Source of the DNA: Pythium myriotylum | Lineage: Eukaryota > Oomycota > Peronosporomycetes > Pythiales > Pythiaceae | Direction of reading: 5' to 3' | Length of the DNA stretch: 64,000 nucleotides | Assembly (NCBI GenBank): GCA_023091665.1 | Contig: JALJCQ010000011.1 | Span: 2,480,001 to 2,544,000, forward strand | Shown here: positions 52,045 to 63,400 of the stretch, one piece after another | Layout of the letters: every line of letters starts with the position of its first letter | Position numbering within the stretch: position 1 is the first letter of the stretch | The notes under the pieces: model-generated | What the model saw: the letters and a program-made list of their open reading frames with translations, nothing else | What the model was told of the DNA's origin: nothing | Database searches by the model: none | Translations under genes and position numbers: made by a program

Positions 52045-53772
52045 ATGGAGCGATGTCTGCATCCGTACCGCAAGCGCAAGTTCTTCTACGGGCTCGCCGA
52101 GCTCTTCGACGAGCCGCCGCCACCGCCGGTGACGCTGCGTGAGCTCTTCCCACACGCCGACGCGACGCTCACGGACGACGACGACGAGCTCTTCGTGGGT
52201 GAGACGGCCGCGTCCACGAATGCGCCGCCACGACTGCACACGCATTCACCGGATGGCCAGCCACTCGCAGAGCCACCTGGCGAGAAGCCATTAAGTCCGT
52301 CGCCCGAGGAAGACTCGTTCGAGTATGTCGACTTTGACAAGTCGCGAGCGAGCCTCGACAGCTCGGCGTCTGTGCGTCTCGGCCAGCCGTCGCAGCAGAG
52401 CTCGCTCCACGACTCGATGCAGGACAGCATGCTCTTCCTGCCACAGGATGCAAATGCCGACACGAGCTTCTCGCTCTCGGCCTCGCAGGCGGCGAAGAAC
52501 TTGACCCAGGAAGATCCTCGCACGTCGCACCCGACCATTCTCAGTGCTGGCACTGCAGAGCGACCGGTGGAACTCGTCGACTACTTTGACCTGGACCGGT
52601 ACTGCGAGGCCGTGCCCTGCTGGGCGTACGACAACCTTTCGAGCTGTGAGCTGCACACTGAGCCCATGCGACGGCCGATGCTGCTGTTCTGTCTGCAAGC
52701 ACTGGACGAGTTCATCGCCGCCTCGTCGTTGCTTCAAAAAGATGGGTTTCTTGTTGAATCCTGCCATGTCGCGCGGATCGTGTTCGCGGCCATGTGGGAG
52801 CAGGATGTTCGTCAAATAGGGCAGGGAAGCGACGTCGTCATCGCTGATTACGTGGCCGGCAAGGCCTCTCTCACGGGCGTGTCGCCGTATGTGTGGACGT
52901 TGATCGACTCGTGCTGGGCCAAACACAAGCACAATTTTCTCCACGACCCTGAGCTCTACTTTGAAGACAGTCGGGTAACACCGGTCCCCGAGCGAGTGGA
53001 ACAATGGCGCCGTGTCCGTCAACTGCTTCAAGTATTCTCGCTCAAGCCAAGGCAGGCCAAACGACTCGAAGCAGACATTCTCAGTGATGAGCCGGTTCTT
53101 TCAGACCGCCAATTGGAGATCTTGCGTCGTGGCTCGACTTCCACGCAGCCCATTCAGTTCGGCCTCAAGTATCTCCAGCAGCTCCACGGCAAGTCCAACA
53201 CTGGGTGGCGTCGTGATGTCCTGAGCCAGAGCGAGTGGAAGATCGCGTTCCGCGCGATCGAGATCCATCTCAAGAAATGGTCGACAGATGTGCATATTTT
53301 CCCATGCGGCCCATTCCCTCGTGGCGCGGCATTCGGCTCGGTGGTTGACGTGCTTGTGGGTCTCCCCGAGCACGATGCGGACGACGTCGAGTCCCCAGTG
53401 AGTCTCGTGCTCGGCGCCCTGGCGAGCTCCAAGATCGTTGCTCGTGATAAAGTCCATGTGGTCTCGCCCAATCGGGCGCTTGCGATCATCCCGTACAAGT
53501 CGCTGTCGGTGGTGCTGGATATCAAGGTGTACCCTCGCCCCCAGAGTTGGTTCGCGCTGCTCTACTTCACTGGACCGGAACGCTTCTCCATCGATTACTT
53601 TTCCAAATTACTGAAGCGGTCTCTGGATGAGCTCAGTGTCGTGGACTTTGACCACATTTACGAATGCGTCGTAGACCAGCTCGGCCTCGAGGTCATCGCG
53701 TCCGTGGATACTGAGCAACACCTGTTTGATCTCGTAGGGAGTGAGTATATCATTCCTCCTCAACGGATTTGA
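52045..53772 (+). CDS. DNA polymerase X-like protein, catalytic site altered
   Basis: Intronless, 575 residues. The first 170 residues are acidic and disordered. A helical domain follows (about 175-330). From about 350 it matches family X polymerases: PIQFGLKYLQQL (as in IGLKYFEDF of pol beta), PCGPFPRGAAFGSVVDVLV at 420 onward (pol beta CGSFRRG...DMDVLL), VVLDIKVYP with D492, FALLYFTG, and the terminal EQHLFDLVGSEYIIPPQRI (pol beta EKDIFDYIQWKYREP). Of the three metal-binding Asp, the first of the DxD pair is Val here; the second and D492 remain. It could be a repair polymerase with unusual chemistry or an inactive scaffold. No BRCT domain is seen. Confidence 0.75.
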   Translation: MERCLHPYRKRKFFYGLAELFDEPPPPPVTLRELFPHADATLTDDDDELFVGETAASTNAPPRLHTHSPDGQPLAEPPGEKPLSPSPEEDSFEYVDFDKSRASLDSSASVRLGQPSQQSSLHDSMQDSMLFLPQDANADTSFSLSASQAAKNLTQEDPRTSHPTILSAGTAERPVELVDYFDLDRYCEAVPCWAYDNLSSCELHTEPMRRPMLLFCLQALDEFIAASSLLQKDGFLVESCHVARIVFAAMWEQDVRQIGQGSDVVIADYVAGKASLTGVSPYVWTLIDSCWAKHKHNFLHDPELYFEDSRVTPVPERVEQWRRVRQLLQVFSLKPRQAKRLEADILSDEPVLSDRQLEILRRGSTSTQPIQFGLKYLQQLHGKSNTGWRRDVLSQSEWKIAFRAIEIHLKKWSTDVHIFPCGPFPRGAAFGSVVDVLVGLPEHDADDVESPVSLVLGALASSKIVARDKVHVVSPNRALAIIPYKSLSVVLDIKVYPRPQSWFALLYFTGPERFSIDYFSKLLKRSLDELSVVDFDHIYECVVDQLGLEVIASVDTEQHLFDLVGSEYIIPPQRI

Positions 53773-53871
53773 CCGATAGCAAAACGCAGGGTAAGAGCGA
53801 GCTAGAGAATTTATTGAACCTGTAGACTTGCAGTTGGCAACATCCACGATCTTTCTTTTGCTTCTGTCGCT

Positions 53872-54828
53872 TTATTTCGGCGGCATGCGAAGCGCACCAT
53901 CAAGTCGGATGGTCTCGCCGTTGATCATCTTGTTCTCGATGATCGACTGCACGAGCTGTGCGTACTCCTCCGGGCCACCGAGGCGGCTCGGGAACGGCAC
54001 CGTCGCGCCGAGCTGCTGCTGCACCTGCTCCGGGAGACCGGCGAGAAGCGGCGTGCGGAAGAGACCTGCCACACGTCGAGGAGGAGTTAGTGCCAGACGC
54101 ATTGATACCATAGATAAAGCATAGACGCACCAGGAGCGATCGTGTTGACACGGATGCCGTAGGAGGCGAGGTCGCGAGCAAGCGGCAGCGTCATGCCGAC
54201 AATAGCGCCCTTACTGGCGGCGTACGCGACCTGGCCGATCTGTCCCTCGTAGGCAGCGATACTTGCGGTGTTGATGATGACACCGCGCTCCCCCTCGATT
54301 CCTTGCGACTTGGACATACTACAAGTAGAAGAAAGTGAGCATTTCACCACAACAATGTACTCGACGGAATTGCGTACCGCTCGGCGGCGAGGCGAGCGAC
54401 GTTGAACGAGCCGACCGTGTTCACGTTGAGTGTCTGCTGGAACTGGAAAAGCTGGTGGGCGCCCTTCTTGCTGAGCGTCTTGATGGCGTAGGCGATGCCC
54501 GCGCAGTTGACGGCCACGTTCACCGGCTGGCCGAACGACGACTCGGCCAGATCCAGCGCCGCCGCGACTTCGTCCTCGTTCGTCACCTACTCATTTGACC
54601 ACCTCATGAGCTCTTCCATTCTCTCACTTTGTCTCCAGTGAGCTTACGTACGTCGGTCGGGTGGAAGTGCGCGTTCGGGCCGAGCTCGCGCGCGACGTTG
54701 CGGCCTTCGCTCGAGGCCAAGTCGCAGATGACGACGCGCGCGCCCTGGTTCACGAAGCGCGTGGCCGTGGCGCGGCCGAGGCCCGACGCCGCGCCGGTCA
54801 CGATCGCCACGTACTTGGAGAGCGACAT
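53872..54828 (-). CDS. 3-hydroxyacyl-CoA dehydrogenase type 2-like SDR (HSD17B10/HSD10)
   Basis: Four exons: 54828-54652, 54586-54378, 54318-54131, 54065-53872; introns 59-65 nt, phases agree; 255 residues. It is a classical short-chain dehydrogenase: NAD-binding [16 protein letters not shown], catalytic Ser in IINTASIAA and YAASKG Tyr-Lys pair, and [24 protein letters not shown] and [13 protein letters not shown], all characteristic of HSD10. HSD10 works in mitochondrial isoleucine and fatty-acid breakdown and, in animals, in mitochondrial RNase P. No presequence is obvious from this start; an in-frame ATG at 54918 would add 30 residues that could serve as one. Confidence 0.92.
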
Positions 54829-55084
54829 GGGAACTTCGCGAGAGAGGAAGCTGGTGCGAAAGTGAGCTCCGACTCCGAAGGGATGGATCTCCTGGGGCCT
54901 GTCGACGGATGCCGTCACGCTTGAAGTTTGGACGAGCGGAGCTGCTCGCTTACCGTGTTTTGGAAATCTCTAATATCTTGCCATTTGTATAGTCATTGAA
55001 AAGAGGTGGCACAATGAGCAGCTACACGAGGTATTGAATTGCGGGAACATTGTGACCACGTGGAGAGAGAGCGCTTCGATCGAC

Positions 55085-57055
55085 ATGGCCACCTCGGCGC
55101 CGCCGCTGCCCGTGCTGCTGCGCGTGTTCCACCACTTTGAGCAGCATGCGCTCAAGCGCGAAGGCTCGCTGCTGCTCTGGCTCGTGCTGCTGCTCTTTCG
55201 CTGGCTCGTTGGACTCCATTCGTACTCGGGCGCCAAGACGCCGCCCATGTACGGCGACTACGAAGCGCAGCGCCACTGGATGGAGATCACGCTGCAGCTG
55301 CCCGTGTCCGAGTGGTACTTCAACTCGACGCTGAACGATTTGCTCTACTGGGGGCTCGACTACCCGCCGCTCACGGCCTACGTGTCGTACGCGTTTGGCG
55401 CGCTCGCGAATGTCGTCGAGCCGGACCTCGTCGCGTTTGAGACCTCGCGAGGCTTTGAGTCGCCAACAAGCAAAGTCTTTATGCGCGTATCGGTGCTCGT
55501 GTGCGACGTGCTCTTGTTCCTTCCAGCGGTGCTGCTGCTCGTGCGGCGAATGGGTCGCGCGCAGTCGTGGAGCCAGAACAGCGTGGTGGCGGCAGTCGTG
55601 CTGCTGCAGCCGTCGCTGCTGCTGATCGACCACGGCCACTTCCAGGTACAATCTTCTTCAGTAGAGGTCGCTTTGCAATCAACTTACGTATTTCTGTTTT
55701 TCTTTGCAGTACAACAACGTCTGTCTCGGCTTCACGGCTCTCGCAGTCGCATTGTTGTGGAAGGACCAAGAGTTCCTAGCCAGCATTGCGTTCTCACTCG
55801 CGCTCAACTTCAAGCAAATGGCGCTTTATTATGCTCCGGCAGTGGGCGTGTACCTTTTGTCCAAGTGCATTTACCGCAACAAGTTCATTCTCCACGTGGC
55901 CAAGCTCGGGATCGCTGTGCTTGCCACGTTCGCTCTGATGTGGTTTCCATTCTGTCTCTACCCTCGCGATGGCGAAACTTGTCTCTCTTCAGCTGGCCAA
56001 GGTGGGTTTGACCTCATTTAGATTTTCGCCATGTTCGAGTTTTCTCACCAGTAATCGTGTTTGGCCAGTCGTGCACCGCATATTTCCGTTTGCTCGTGGA
56101 CTATTTGAGGATAAAGTCGCCAACGTGTGGTGTGTCCTCGACTTGGTGCTCAAGCTTAGGCGTCGCGTTTCCCCTGAACTGCAGATGCGTTTGTGGTGAG
56201 TGACGACTCATTTACTACTGGGTACTTCAGTCGTGCTGATATTGACGTGGACTATCTCAATAGTACTCTTCTCACGTTTGTGGGCTTCTTCCCATCCATT
56301 GTCGACCTACTCCGAAGAAAGCCGAGCAAATTTCGCTTTCTCTTGGCGCTGGCGAACAGCTCACTGTCCTTTTTCTTATTTTCCTTCCAAGGTAAGGAGT
56401 TCGGACGTTGTAATTTTGGTTAACAGGGTCCGGCGTTTCTCACTGCATTGCTTTCCAGTCCACGAGAAGACCATCTTGCTACCTTTGCTTCCGATCTCGC
56501 TATTGTACTCGTATTCCCCGCTGCTCTCGTCGTGGTTCAGCTTCCTGTCGACGTTTAGGTATGCCAGCCTTGCTTGCTCGTTCTTGACTCAATCTTAACG
56601 CGTTTCCCTAGCATGTACTTCCTGCTCAAGAAGGACGGACTGGCCATCCCTTATCTCGTGCTGCTCGCATTGTACTTCGGCTTAGCCGTGCGGCCCGCCT
56701 TTTCAACACCCGCTCAAGCAACTCAGAACATTGCTCCAGGCCATGATAGCCACGGCCGCCCATCTGGACTCCTGAGGTTCTACGTCGCGGTAAGCACACT
56801 ACTAGTTCCGATTGGGTGAGCATCTTGTCAACATCATCGTGTCTGCAGGTGTCGATTGTCGGTAAGATCGTGATCCACATCGCTCAGGCGACCATCATCG
56901 CACCAGAGCGATATCCGCACATCTTCGACTATCTGTTCGCGGCATACTCGTGCGGTCACTTCGTTCTCGCTCTGATCTACTGCACGTTTTGGCAGTGGAC
57001 AACAGTTGCAGGCGACGAAGCCGTCTCATCGAAGGGCAAAACCAAGCGCGACTAG
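55085..57055 (+). CDS. ALG6: Dolichyl-P-Glc glucosyltransferase ALG6
   Basis: Seven exons: 55085-55645, 55710-56001, 56069-56195, 56264-56391, 56459-56558, 56612-56789, 56849-57055; 530 residues. The ALG6/ALG8 motif is near the N-terminus: MYGDYEAQRHWMEIT and YWGLDYPPLTAYVSY, with the luminal Asp/Glu. About ten membrane helices follow, with HGHFQYNNV, LNFKQMALYYAPA and FPFARGLFEDKVANVWC. ALG6 adds the first glucose to Man9GlcNAc2-PP-dolichol at the ER. HGHFQYNN and the MYGDYEAQRHW form favour ALG6 over ALG8. Two junctions (exons 3-4 and 4-5) use weaker signals but keep frame. Confidence 0.92.
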
Positions 57056-57141
57056 GATAGAGACACATACACAAAGTCCCAGGCTAACGGGATTGGCACA
57101 TTTCTCGTTTTTGGATCACGGGGATTCGTTGTATCGCTCGA

Positions 57142-58054
57142 CTATTTGCTCTTCTTGACAAACTTGAGCTCCTGCTTGAGGCGAGCCTTTTCGTCCTTGA
57201 AAGCTTGCAGCTACACACACCAATGAGCTTCAGCAAACAAAGTCCTAACAATAACAGCACTCCGTGTTGAAGAACTCACCATCTGGCGGTCCTCCTCCGT
57301 GAGAGGCTTTCGCGCCTTCTTGATATCCGCGAGGTACGCCGCCTCGTTCTCTCGAGCTTCAGCCAGCAGCTTGTCGATGGACGCGATCATCTCCTCCTTC
57401 GACACGTCACCTCGAGGCACCGGAAGGTCGTCTAACCAAACGCAGAATGGCATCAATTCAAAGCCATGCCTAATCTCCACAACACCGAGCGCCTCGTACC
57501 CGTCAGAGCCGGCGGCGCCGCATCCTCAGGCTCCTTCCTGCACAATCGACAACACAACCCATGACAAGTCACTCATCCTCCCCCCCTGAAAGCTCCACCA
57601 ATCCGTGGCAATCCCATACTCGCTCTCTTCCTCGTGCGCTTTCTTATTCACGTCCACGCCGGTCGGGTATCCGGCTTGCTGCGCGCGCCACTTCTCGTAC
57701 TCCTCGAGGCTCATGCCGTGGCCCTTGGGCTCCTGGATCGGCAGCAGCTTCTTCACGGGCGCCGGCAGCACGTCCGGGTCGTAGTACACGTAGGCGATGC
57801 CGCTGCAAATCATTTGCTCCTTTTAGTCGATGGCGATCGCAAGTCAGTGGATCCGTCTCACCCGACGACGGCGCCGAGCCCGAGCAGCGTGATGGCGGCC
57901 GAGTTGTCGTTGCCGCCAGCGCCCGGCGGCGCGTAGCTGCTGAAGCGCCGCGCCTGGCGAGCCACTCGCAAGAACTGCGTGGACAGAAAAGAGCCATCGA
58001 CAGTGAGCAGCGCAATCGCGGCGGTCGCTCGGGGACGCTGCAACATACTCGCAT
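57142..58054 (-). CDS. Small mitochondrial membrane protein, unknown function
   Basis: Six exons: 58054-58049, 57974-57862, 57802-57620, 57537-57500, 57431-57280, 57210-57142; 186 residues. Exon 1 is only 6 nt (Met-Arg), joining by a GTATGT donor to FLRVARQARRFSSYAPPG, a textbook mitochondrial presequence. One membrane helix (AAITLLGLGAVVGGIAYVYY) follows, then a charged region with KGHGMSLEEYEKWR and a coiled-coil C-terminus rich in Lys (QELKFVKKSK). Alternatively translation starts at an unspliced ATG at 58046. I do not recognise the family; the layout suits a small inner-membrane assembly factor. Confidence 0.7.
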
Positions 58055-58147
58055 GGTCGTCTCAGGTCGTCGGATCTGGATAGAGAAAAGGTGGAAGCGC
58101 ATCAATCTCACCGGGGACTTCATCTAGGGCGTAATGAACCTTAAATT

Positions 58148-58181
58148 GGGACCAAACTAGGATATAGCCTAGTTTGGTCCC
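58148..58181. repeat. Perfect 14 bp inverted repeat (hairpin)
   Basis: GGGACCAAACTAGG (58148-58161), a 6 nt spacer ATATAG, then CCTAGTTTGGTCCC (58168-58181). It would fold into a stable stem and could be a relic of a small inverted-repeat element or a two-fold protein-binding site. Confidence 0.75.
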
Positions 58182-58332
58182 GGAGGAGCAGTAGATCTGC
58201 CGACTGGGTCGACCCGAAACTCGATGTTTTGAGGTCGCGGCAGAATAGTTGACTGTCAACGCTCATACGCACGAAACGTGCGATGAGTTGCAGCTGAAAA
58301 AGTAGCACTGGAAACGTGCATTCCCAAACAAC

Positions 58333-58524
58333 CACGTGCAACCCACTCGCAGTTTACTTGCAATTCACTCACAATCAATTCGCACCACTTGCAATCAACT
58401 TGCAATCAAGTTCTGATTCACTTGCAGTCCAACTGCAATCAACTTGCAACAACTAGCAACCACACGCAATCAATTTGCAATCCACTTGCGACCACTTGCA
58501 GTCAACTTGCAATCAACTTCTGAT
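58333..58524. repeat. Minisatellite with 11 bp unit
   Basis: About 17 imperfect copies of AACTTGCAATC and variants such as CACTTGCAGTC and AATTTGCAATC. A longer unit ending TTCTGATYC appears twice, about 107 bp apart. Confidence 0.8.
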
Positions 58525-59234
58525 CCGCGTTAACACTTGCGACCCCAACCCTCTTTTGCTGCTGTGTGGGCCACTTCGGGGGCCTTACTGTACTTCGAGC
58601 ATTGGGGACACAGACACAATAGGATTCATAACTGATGCAGCGTGCTTGCTACTCTTCGCTAGTCGTTGCTCGTTGCTGCTCGTGGGCCACGAGCAAATTG
58701 GACTTGGACCATAGTCTGACTCTGATGGCTGTGTTCTGACACAGTGAAGACGAGTATGAAAGTGATGCAAGTCGTTGCAGTTGATTTGACTAGCAGGGCA
58801 AGTCGATCGGGTAACCACCAAGTTGGCCCCTCTCTAAAAGTAGGTCTCGTCGCTTGCACGTGCAAGTTGGTGCACGCTCGTGGCCTTGCTAACGTTATCT
58901 CCACGTTGCACGCTTGTTGACAGCTCGACGGAATAGACGCAACGCCAGGCTGATTCCTCTCATCTGCTAACATCATCCGCCTGCTTGAACCAATCGACGT
59001 CTCCAACTCCATCGAAGATTCGTCCGTCCTTCTCTCCCCAGAGCTCCGAGAAAGGCGGGCACGCTCCGCCGTCAATGATCTCTTCCGTGTCCCTTATTCC
59101 AGGCGCTCTTCCCACCTTACTCCAGGCTTCCTTTAGGCCATTTCTCCCCAATCTAGTGTTTGAGCAAACAAGATTAGGGGACGGCGCTGCTGACAAGCTC
59201 CCAACTTGCCGTCTCATCCGGACGCGAGCCATCC

Positions 59235-60170
59235 ATGTTCTCGCGGCTCGCGCCTCGCGCCGCCACTTTCCAACGCCGCCGCTTCCTCCACGTGCGCACC
59301 ATGAGCTCCTCGCCCGCGAACTCGTTCAAGATCGCGCTCTGCCAGATCCTCGTGGGCGACGACAAGCTCGCCAACATCGCCAAGGCCCAGCACGTGGTCG
59401 CCGAGGCCGCGGCCAACGGCGCGCAGGTCGTCTCGCTGCCCGAGTGCTGGAACTCGCCCTACGCCACGACCTCGTTCCCGCAGTACGCCGAGGAGATCCC
59501 GGCTGCCAAGGCCCAGCTCCGCGCGAGCGACCACCCGTCGACGCTCGCGCTCTCCAAGCTCGCCGAAGAGAACAAGATCTTCCTCGTCGGCGGCTCCATC
59601 CCGGAGCGCGACAACGGCAAGATCTACAACACCTCGGTCGTCTTCTCGCCCGAAGGAGAGATCCTCGCCAAGCACCGCAAGGTCCATCTCTTTGACATTG
59701 ACGTGCCCGGCCGAATCACGTTCAAGGAGTCGGACACGCTCTCGGCCGGCGACTCGGTCACGGTCTTCGACACGCCGTACTGCAAGATCGGCCTCGGTAT
59801 CTGCTACGACATCCGCTTCCCGGAGCTCGCGATGCTCATGCGTCGCCAGGGCGCCAAGGTGCTCATGTACCCGGGCGCGTTCAACCTCACGACCGGCCCA
59901 GCCCACTGGGAGCTGCTGCAGAAGGGCCGCGCGGTCGACAACCAGCTCTACGTCGCGGCCACGTCACCGGCGCGAGGCCCCGAAGGAGGCTACCAGGCCT
60001 GGGGCCACTCGACCGTGATCTCGCCGTGGGGAGAGGTCGTGGCGACGAGCGGCCATACCGAGACGATCGTGTACGCCGATCTGGACCTCGAGAAAGTGGA
60101 CGAGATGCGTCGCAACATCCCGACGTCGGTGCAGACGCGCTCGGATCTCTACGAGCTTGTCAAGAAGTAA
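59235..60170 (+). CDS. NIT2: Omega-amidase NIT2 (nitrilase superfamily)
   Basis: Intronless, 311 residues. An Arg-rich N-terminus ([20 protein letters not shown]) that could be a mitochondrial presequence precedes a complete nitrilase fold. The catalytic triad is present: Glu70 in [10 protein letters not shown], Lys149 in HRKVHLFD and Cys190 in [10 protein letters not shown]. The ECWNSPY form and [17 protein letters not shown] are typical of NIT2, which deamidates alpha-ketoglutaramate and alpha-ketosuccinamate, closing the glutamine transaminase cycle. A second ATG (MSSSPANS) 22 codons in could give a cytosolic form. Confidence 0.93.
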   Translation: MFSRLAPRAATFQRRRFLHVRTMSSSPANSFKIALCQILVGDDKLANIAKAQHVVAEAAANGAQVVSLPECWNSPYATTSFPQYAEEIPAAKAQLRASDHPSTLALSKLAEENKIFLVGGSIPERDNGKIYNTSVVFSPEGEILAKHRKVHLFDIDVPGRITFKESDTLSAGDSVTVFDTPYCKIGLGICYDIRFPELAMLMRRQGAKVLMYPGAFNLTTGPAHWELLQKGRAVDNQLYVAATSPARGPEGGYQAWGHSTVISPWGEVVATSGHTETIVYADLDLEKVDEMRRNIPTSVQTRSDLYELVKK

Positions 60171-60494
60171 GGTGGAGAGAAAGTGGTCCAGGTATCCAGA
60201 ATGAGGAGGTGGTCATCAGTCGATCGCTCGCTCTCGAACTGGAATGAAAGTATATGTAACAAAGGTTGGTGAACTGGGTTTCCTGCGTCGCTGTGCTCTC
60301 TTGTCGTGATCTGACTGGTGACGGAAACAACTAAAAGAGACAAGAGTACGTTGGGCAGAAGATATTGGATTCCTAGGTGAAAGAAATCGAGTCGTGGCCA
60401 CTCAGCAGAGGGTCTACGACGGGCCCATGAAAAGAATATGCAAAAGACAGTGCCTACAAGCTTTGTGAGAGCACGGCGCGTACCAAACGCGTCG
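60171..60494. other. Convergent intergenic region
   Basis: 324 bp between the stops of NIT2 and the copper-type ATPase, made of two 3' untranslated regions. Nothing else seen. Confidence 0.5.
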
Positions 60495-63400
60495 CTAGTG
60501 CTTGCTGAGGAGAGGCGTGGCCTCGTTGACGATTTTGTCGACGTCGATCGCAACGAACGTGTTCTCGCTGGCCGTCGAGAACACAAACGGAGGGCGCCAC
60601 AGGTTGAGCAGTAGCGAGAAAAGAATCACCGGTACGCTCGACAGCAGCTCGGAAAGACCAGCAAGCGCTGGCGGGATCGCGAGCCCGAAGAACGGGTAGA
60701 ACGCGCCGCACGCGATGGGCATCATCACGAGGTTGTAGACGAACGCCCACGTGAAGTTCCAGCGGATGAGCCGGTTTGTCGAGCGCGAGAGGTCGAGCGC
60801 GTTGAGCAGATCGCGCAGATCATCCTTGACGAGCACGATGTCAGCTGATTCGATTGCCACGTCTGTACCCGCGCCGACGGCAATACCCACGTGGGCGATT
60901 GCGAGCGCCGGGCCGTCGTTCACACCGTCGCCGATGAATGCGACACGCTTGCCCATGGCCTCAAGCAGCTTCACATTCTCCACTTTGTCGTGGGGCAGCG
61001 CCTCCGAGATCACGTGTTGGTTCGAGATGCCCACCTGCGACGCCACGGACAAGGCTGTCTCGCGCTGGTCGCCAGAGACGATCCAGGGTTGGATGCCACG
61101 TTCGCGCAGTTGTTCGACTACGAAACGAGCCTCCTCACGAGGTGCGTCACGCAGTGCGACGAGCGCACGGAGATCGTTGTCGATCGCCAAGCCCACGACC
61201 ACGCAGCCTTCGCGCTGGAAGCGGAGATTGCGAGCCACGAGGCCGGATGTTACGTCTACCTGGAGTTTTTCTTGCAACCACTTGAGCGAGCCAACGTGCA
61301 CGTTGTGGCCATCCACACTGCAGCGTACACCGCAGCCTGGGATTGCTTCGAATGCGATGGCGTCAAGTCGATGAACGGAATGCTTCTCGGCGTACTGGAG
61401 GAGAGCGCGAGCAATGGCGTGCTCACTGTTGCGCTCAGCAGCTGCGAGAACCGCAAGTTCGTGGCCGTCTGAGTTGATTGTCGTGGAGAAATAGACATCG
61501 ACGACTTGGAGTTGGCCTGTCGTGAGCGTGCCGGTCTTGTCAAACATGACGACGTCGACAGCGTTGAGCGACTCGAGCGCGTGGCCACCTTTGAACAGCA
61601 CGCCGAAGTGCGAGCCGATCGAGGTAGCGACCAAGATGGCGGTCGGCACTGCGAGACTGATCGCACACGGACAACTGATAACAAGTATCGTGACTGCAAA
61701 CCGGAGAGCAAACGGCAGTGGATTCAAGCCGCGGGTATCGATCGCGTGGCGCGACGCTAGGATGTACCAGGCGACGAACATGGCGGTTGCGACAGTGATG
61801 ATGAAGGTCGTAAAGTACGAGGACACGACGTCAGCCGTGCTCTGGATGGCTGTCTTGGACGACTGGGCCTCGTCCACGAGGTGCACGATCCGCGCGAGCA
61901 TCGATTCGTTGATCGTGTGGGTCACACGCACAATGAGCACGCCCTGCGCATTGATCGTGCCACCGATCACGACCGAGCCGACGTGCTTGGGCACTCGACG
62001 CGACTCGCCTGTCACCATCGACTCGTCCACTGAGCTCTCGCCCTCCACGACGACGCCATCCGTCGGCACGCGAGCACCGGGCAGCACCTTGAGTAAGTCG
62101 CCTCGTTCTACGAGCAGCACATCGATGCTAGTTTCACGGCGTCCGTCGAGCAGGATCGCTGTCTTGGCCTGGATCTTGAGCAGCGCGTCGACGCTGTGGG
62201 ATGCTCTCGCTTTAACGATTTTCTCGATGTAGCGACCTAGCAAAATTAGCGTGACGAGCAACGCGGTAACCTCAAAGAATGTTTCTTCGTTGGCCTTGGA
62301 GACGGCAGTGGCACCAAAAACCGCGATTGCAAGCGTCACGACCGAGAAGACGTAGGCCGAGATAGAGCTGAGCGAGATGAGCACGTCCATTGTAACGCGC
62401 GAGCCGAAGCGCAACGCCAGGTATGCGCTCTCGTGGATCGGATACGCGATCACTAGCAGAATCGGCGTCGAGCACACGAGCCCCACAATGTCCTGCCACG
62501 TGAGTCCTTGAATGACCTCGCTTGCAAACGCGTGCTGGACGCTAGCCGAAAGCACCGGAACAACGTACTGGACAAAAGCGATCGGGGTCGTCAGTATGCA
62601 GCTCCAGACGAGATAGCGAGCAAACTTGGCGGCTTCTTCCTCCTCATTAACGATAGCTTGCGGGCGTGGCGAGCACACGAGAACGTGGGCGCCGCCAAGC
62701 GAGCCCGAGAGCTTTTGCACGAGCGTGCGAGCACCCAGTTCGTCGGGATCATACTCGACGAGCACACTGGTCTGGGCTACGTTTTTGCGGATCTTATCGA
62801 CGTACTCGCGCACGCCTGTGACTCCTTGGACACTAACGAGAGCCTGCTGAATCTGCAGGAGATTCTCGCCTTCGACTGACAGCACGATTCTCGTCAGCGA
62901 CTCACTGGGCATGGGCGTGGCTGTGAAGCCGAGTGTCGTCACAAGCGTCTCGACCTCCGTAGGAGAGAGAATCTTGGGGTCGTAGTCCACCACGCCACGG
63001 CTCGTGAGCAAGCTCACGTTGACGCCGACGACGCCCGGCTGCGCGGCCAGGAAGCCCTCGATGCGCGTGCAGCAGCCCGTGCACGTCATGCCGCCGATGC
63101 TAAGCCGCACAGTCTCAACGTCGCCACTCGGTGCAGCCTTGGTCGAGGGACACGCGGCCTTTGTCGCTGCGCAGGCTGACTTCTTAGACGAGCAGCATGA
63201 CTTGATCTCACTCGCCGGCGCGACGGCCACCTGCTTGGGCGCGCAGCACGCGCTGGCGCTCGAGCAGCAAGACGCCTCCTGGATCGGCTTGGGCTTGGAG
63301 CACGACGCCGTCTCCTCTTCTCCCTTTGGACCACAACACGACGCTCTCTCTTCGTTCACCTTTGAACCACAACACGAACTCGCCTCTTCTTTCTTCGTTG

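Larger units (their letters stand above)
58055..59234. other. 1.2 kb intergenic region with hairpin and minisatellite
   Basis: Divergent promoter space between the small mitochondrial protein and NIT2. It holds a perfect inverted repeat (58148-58181) and an 11 bp minisatellite (58333-58524), both listed separately. Lower GC than the rest of the window. No gene seen. Confidence 0.6.

Noticed and set aside
58333..58524. Possible CRISPR array
   Set aside because: Units are 11 bp with no spacers, and the genome is eukaryotic; it is a minisatellite.
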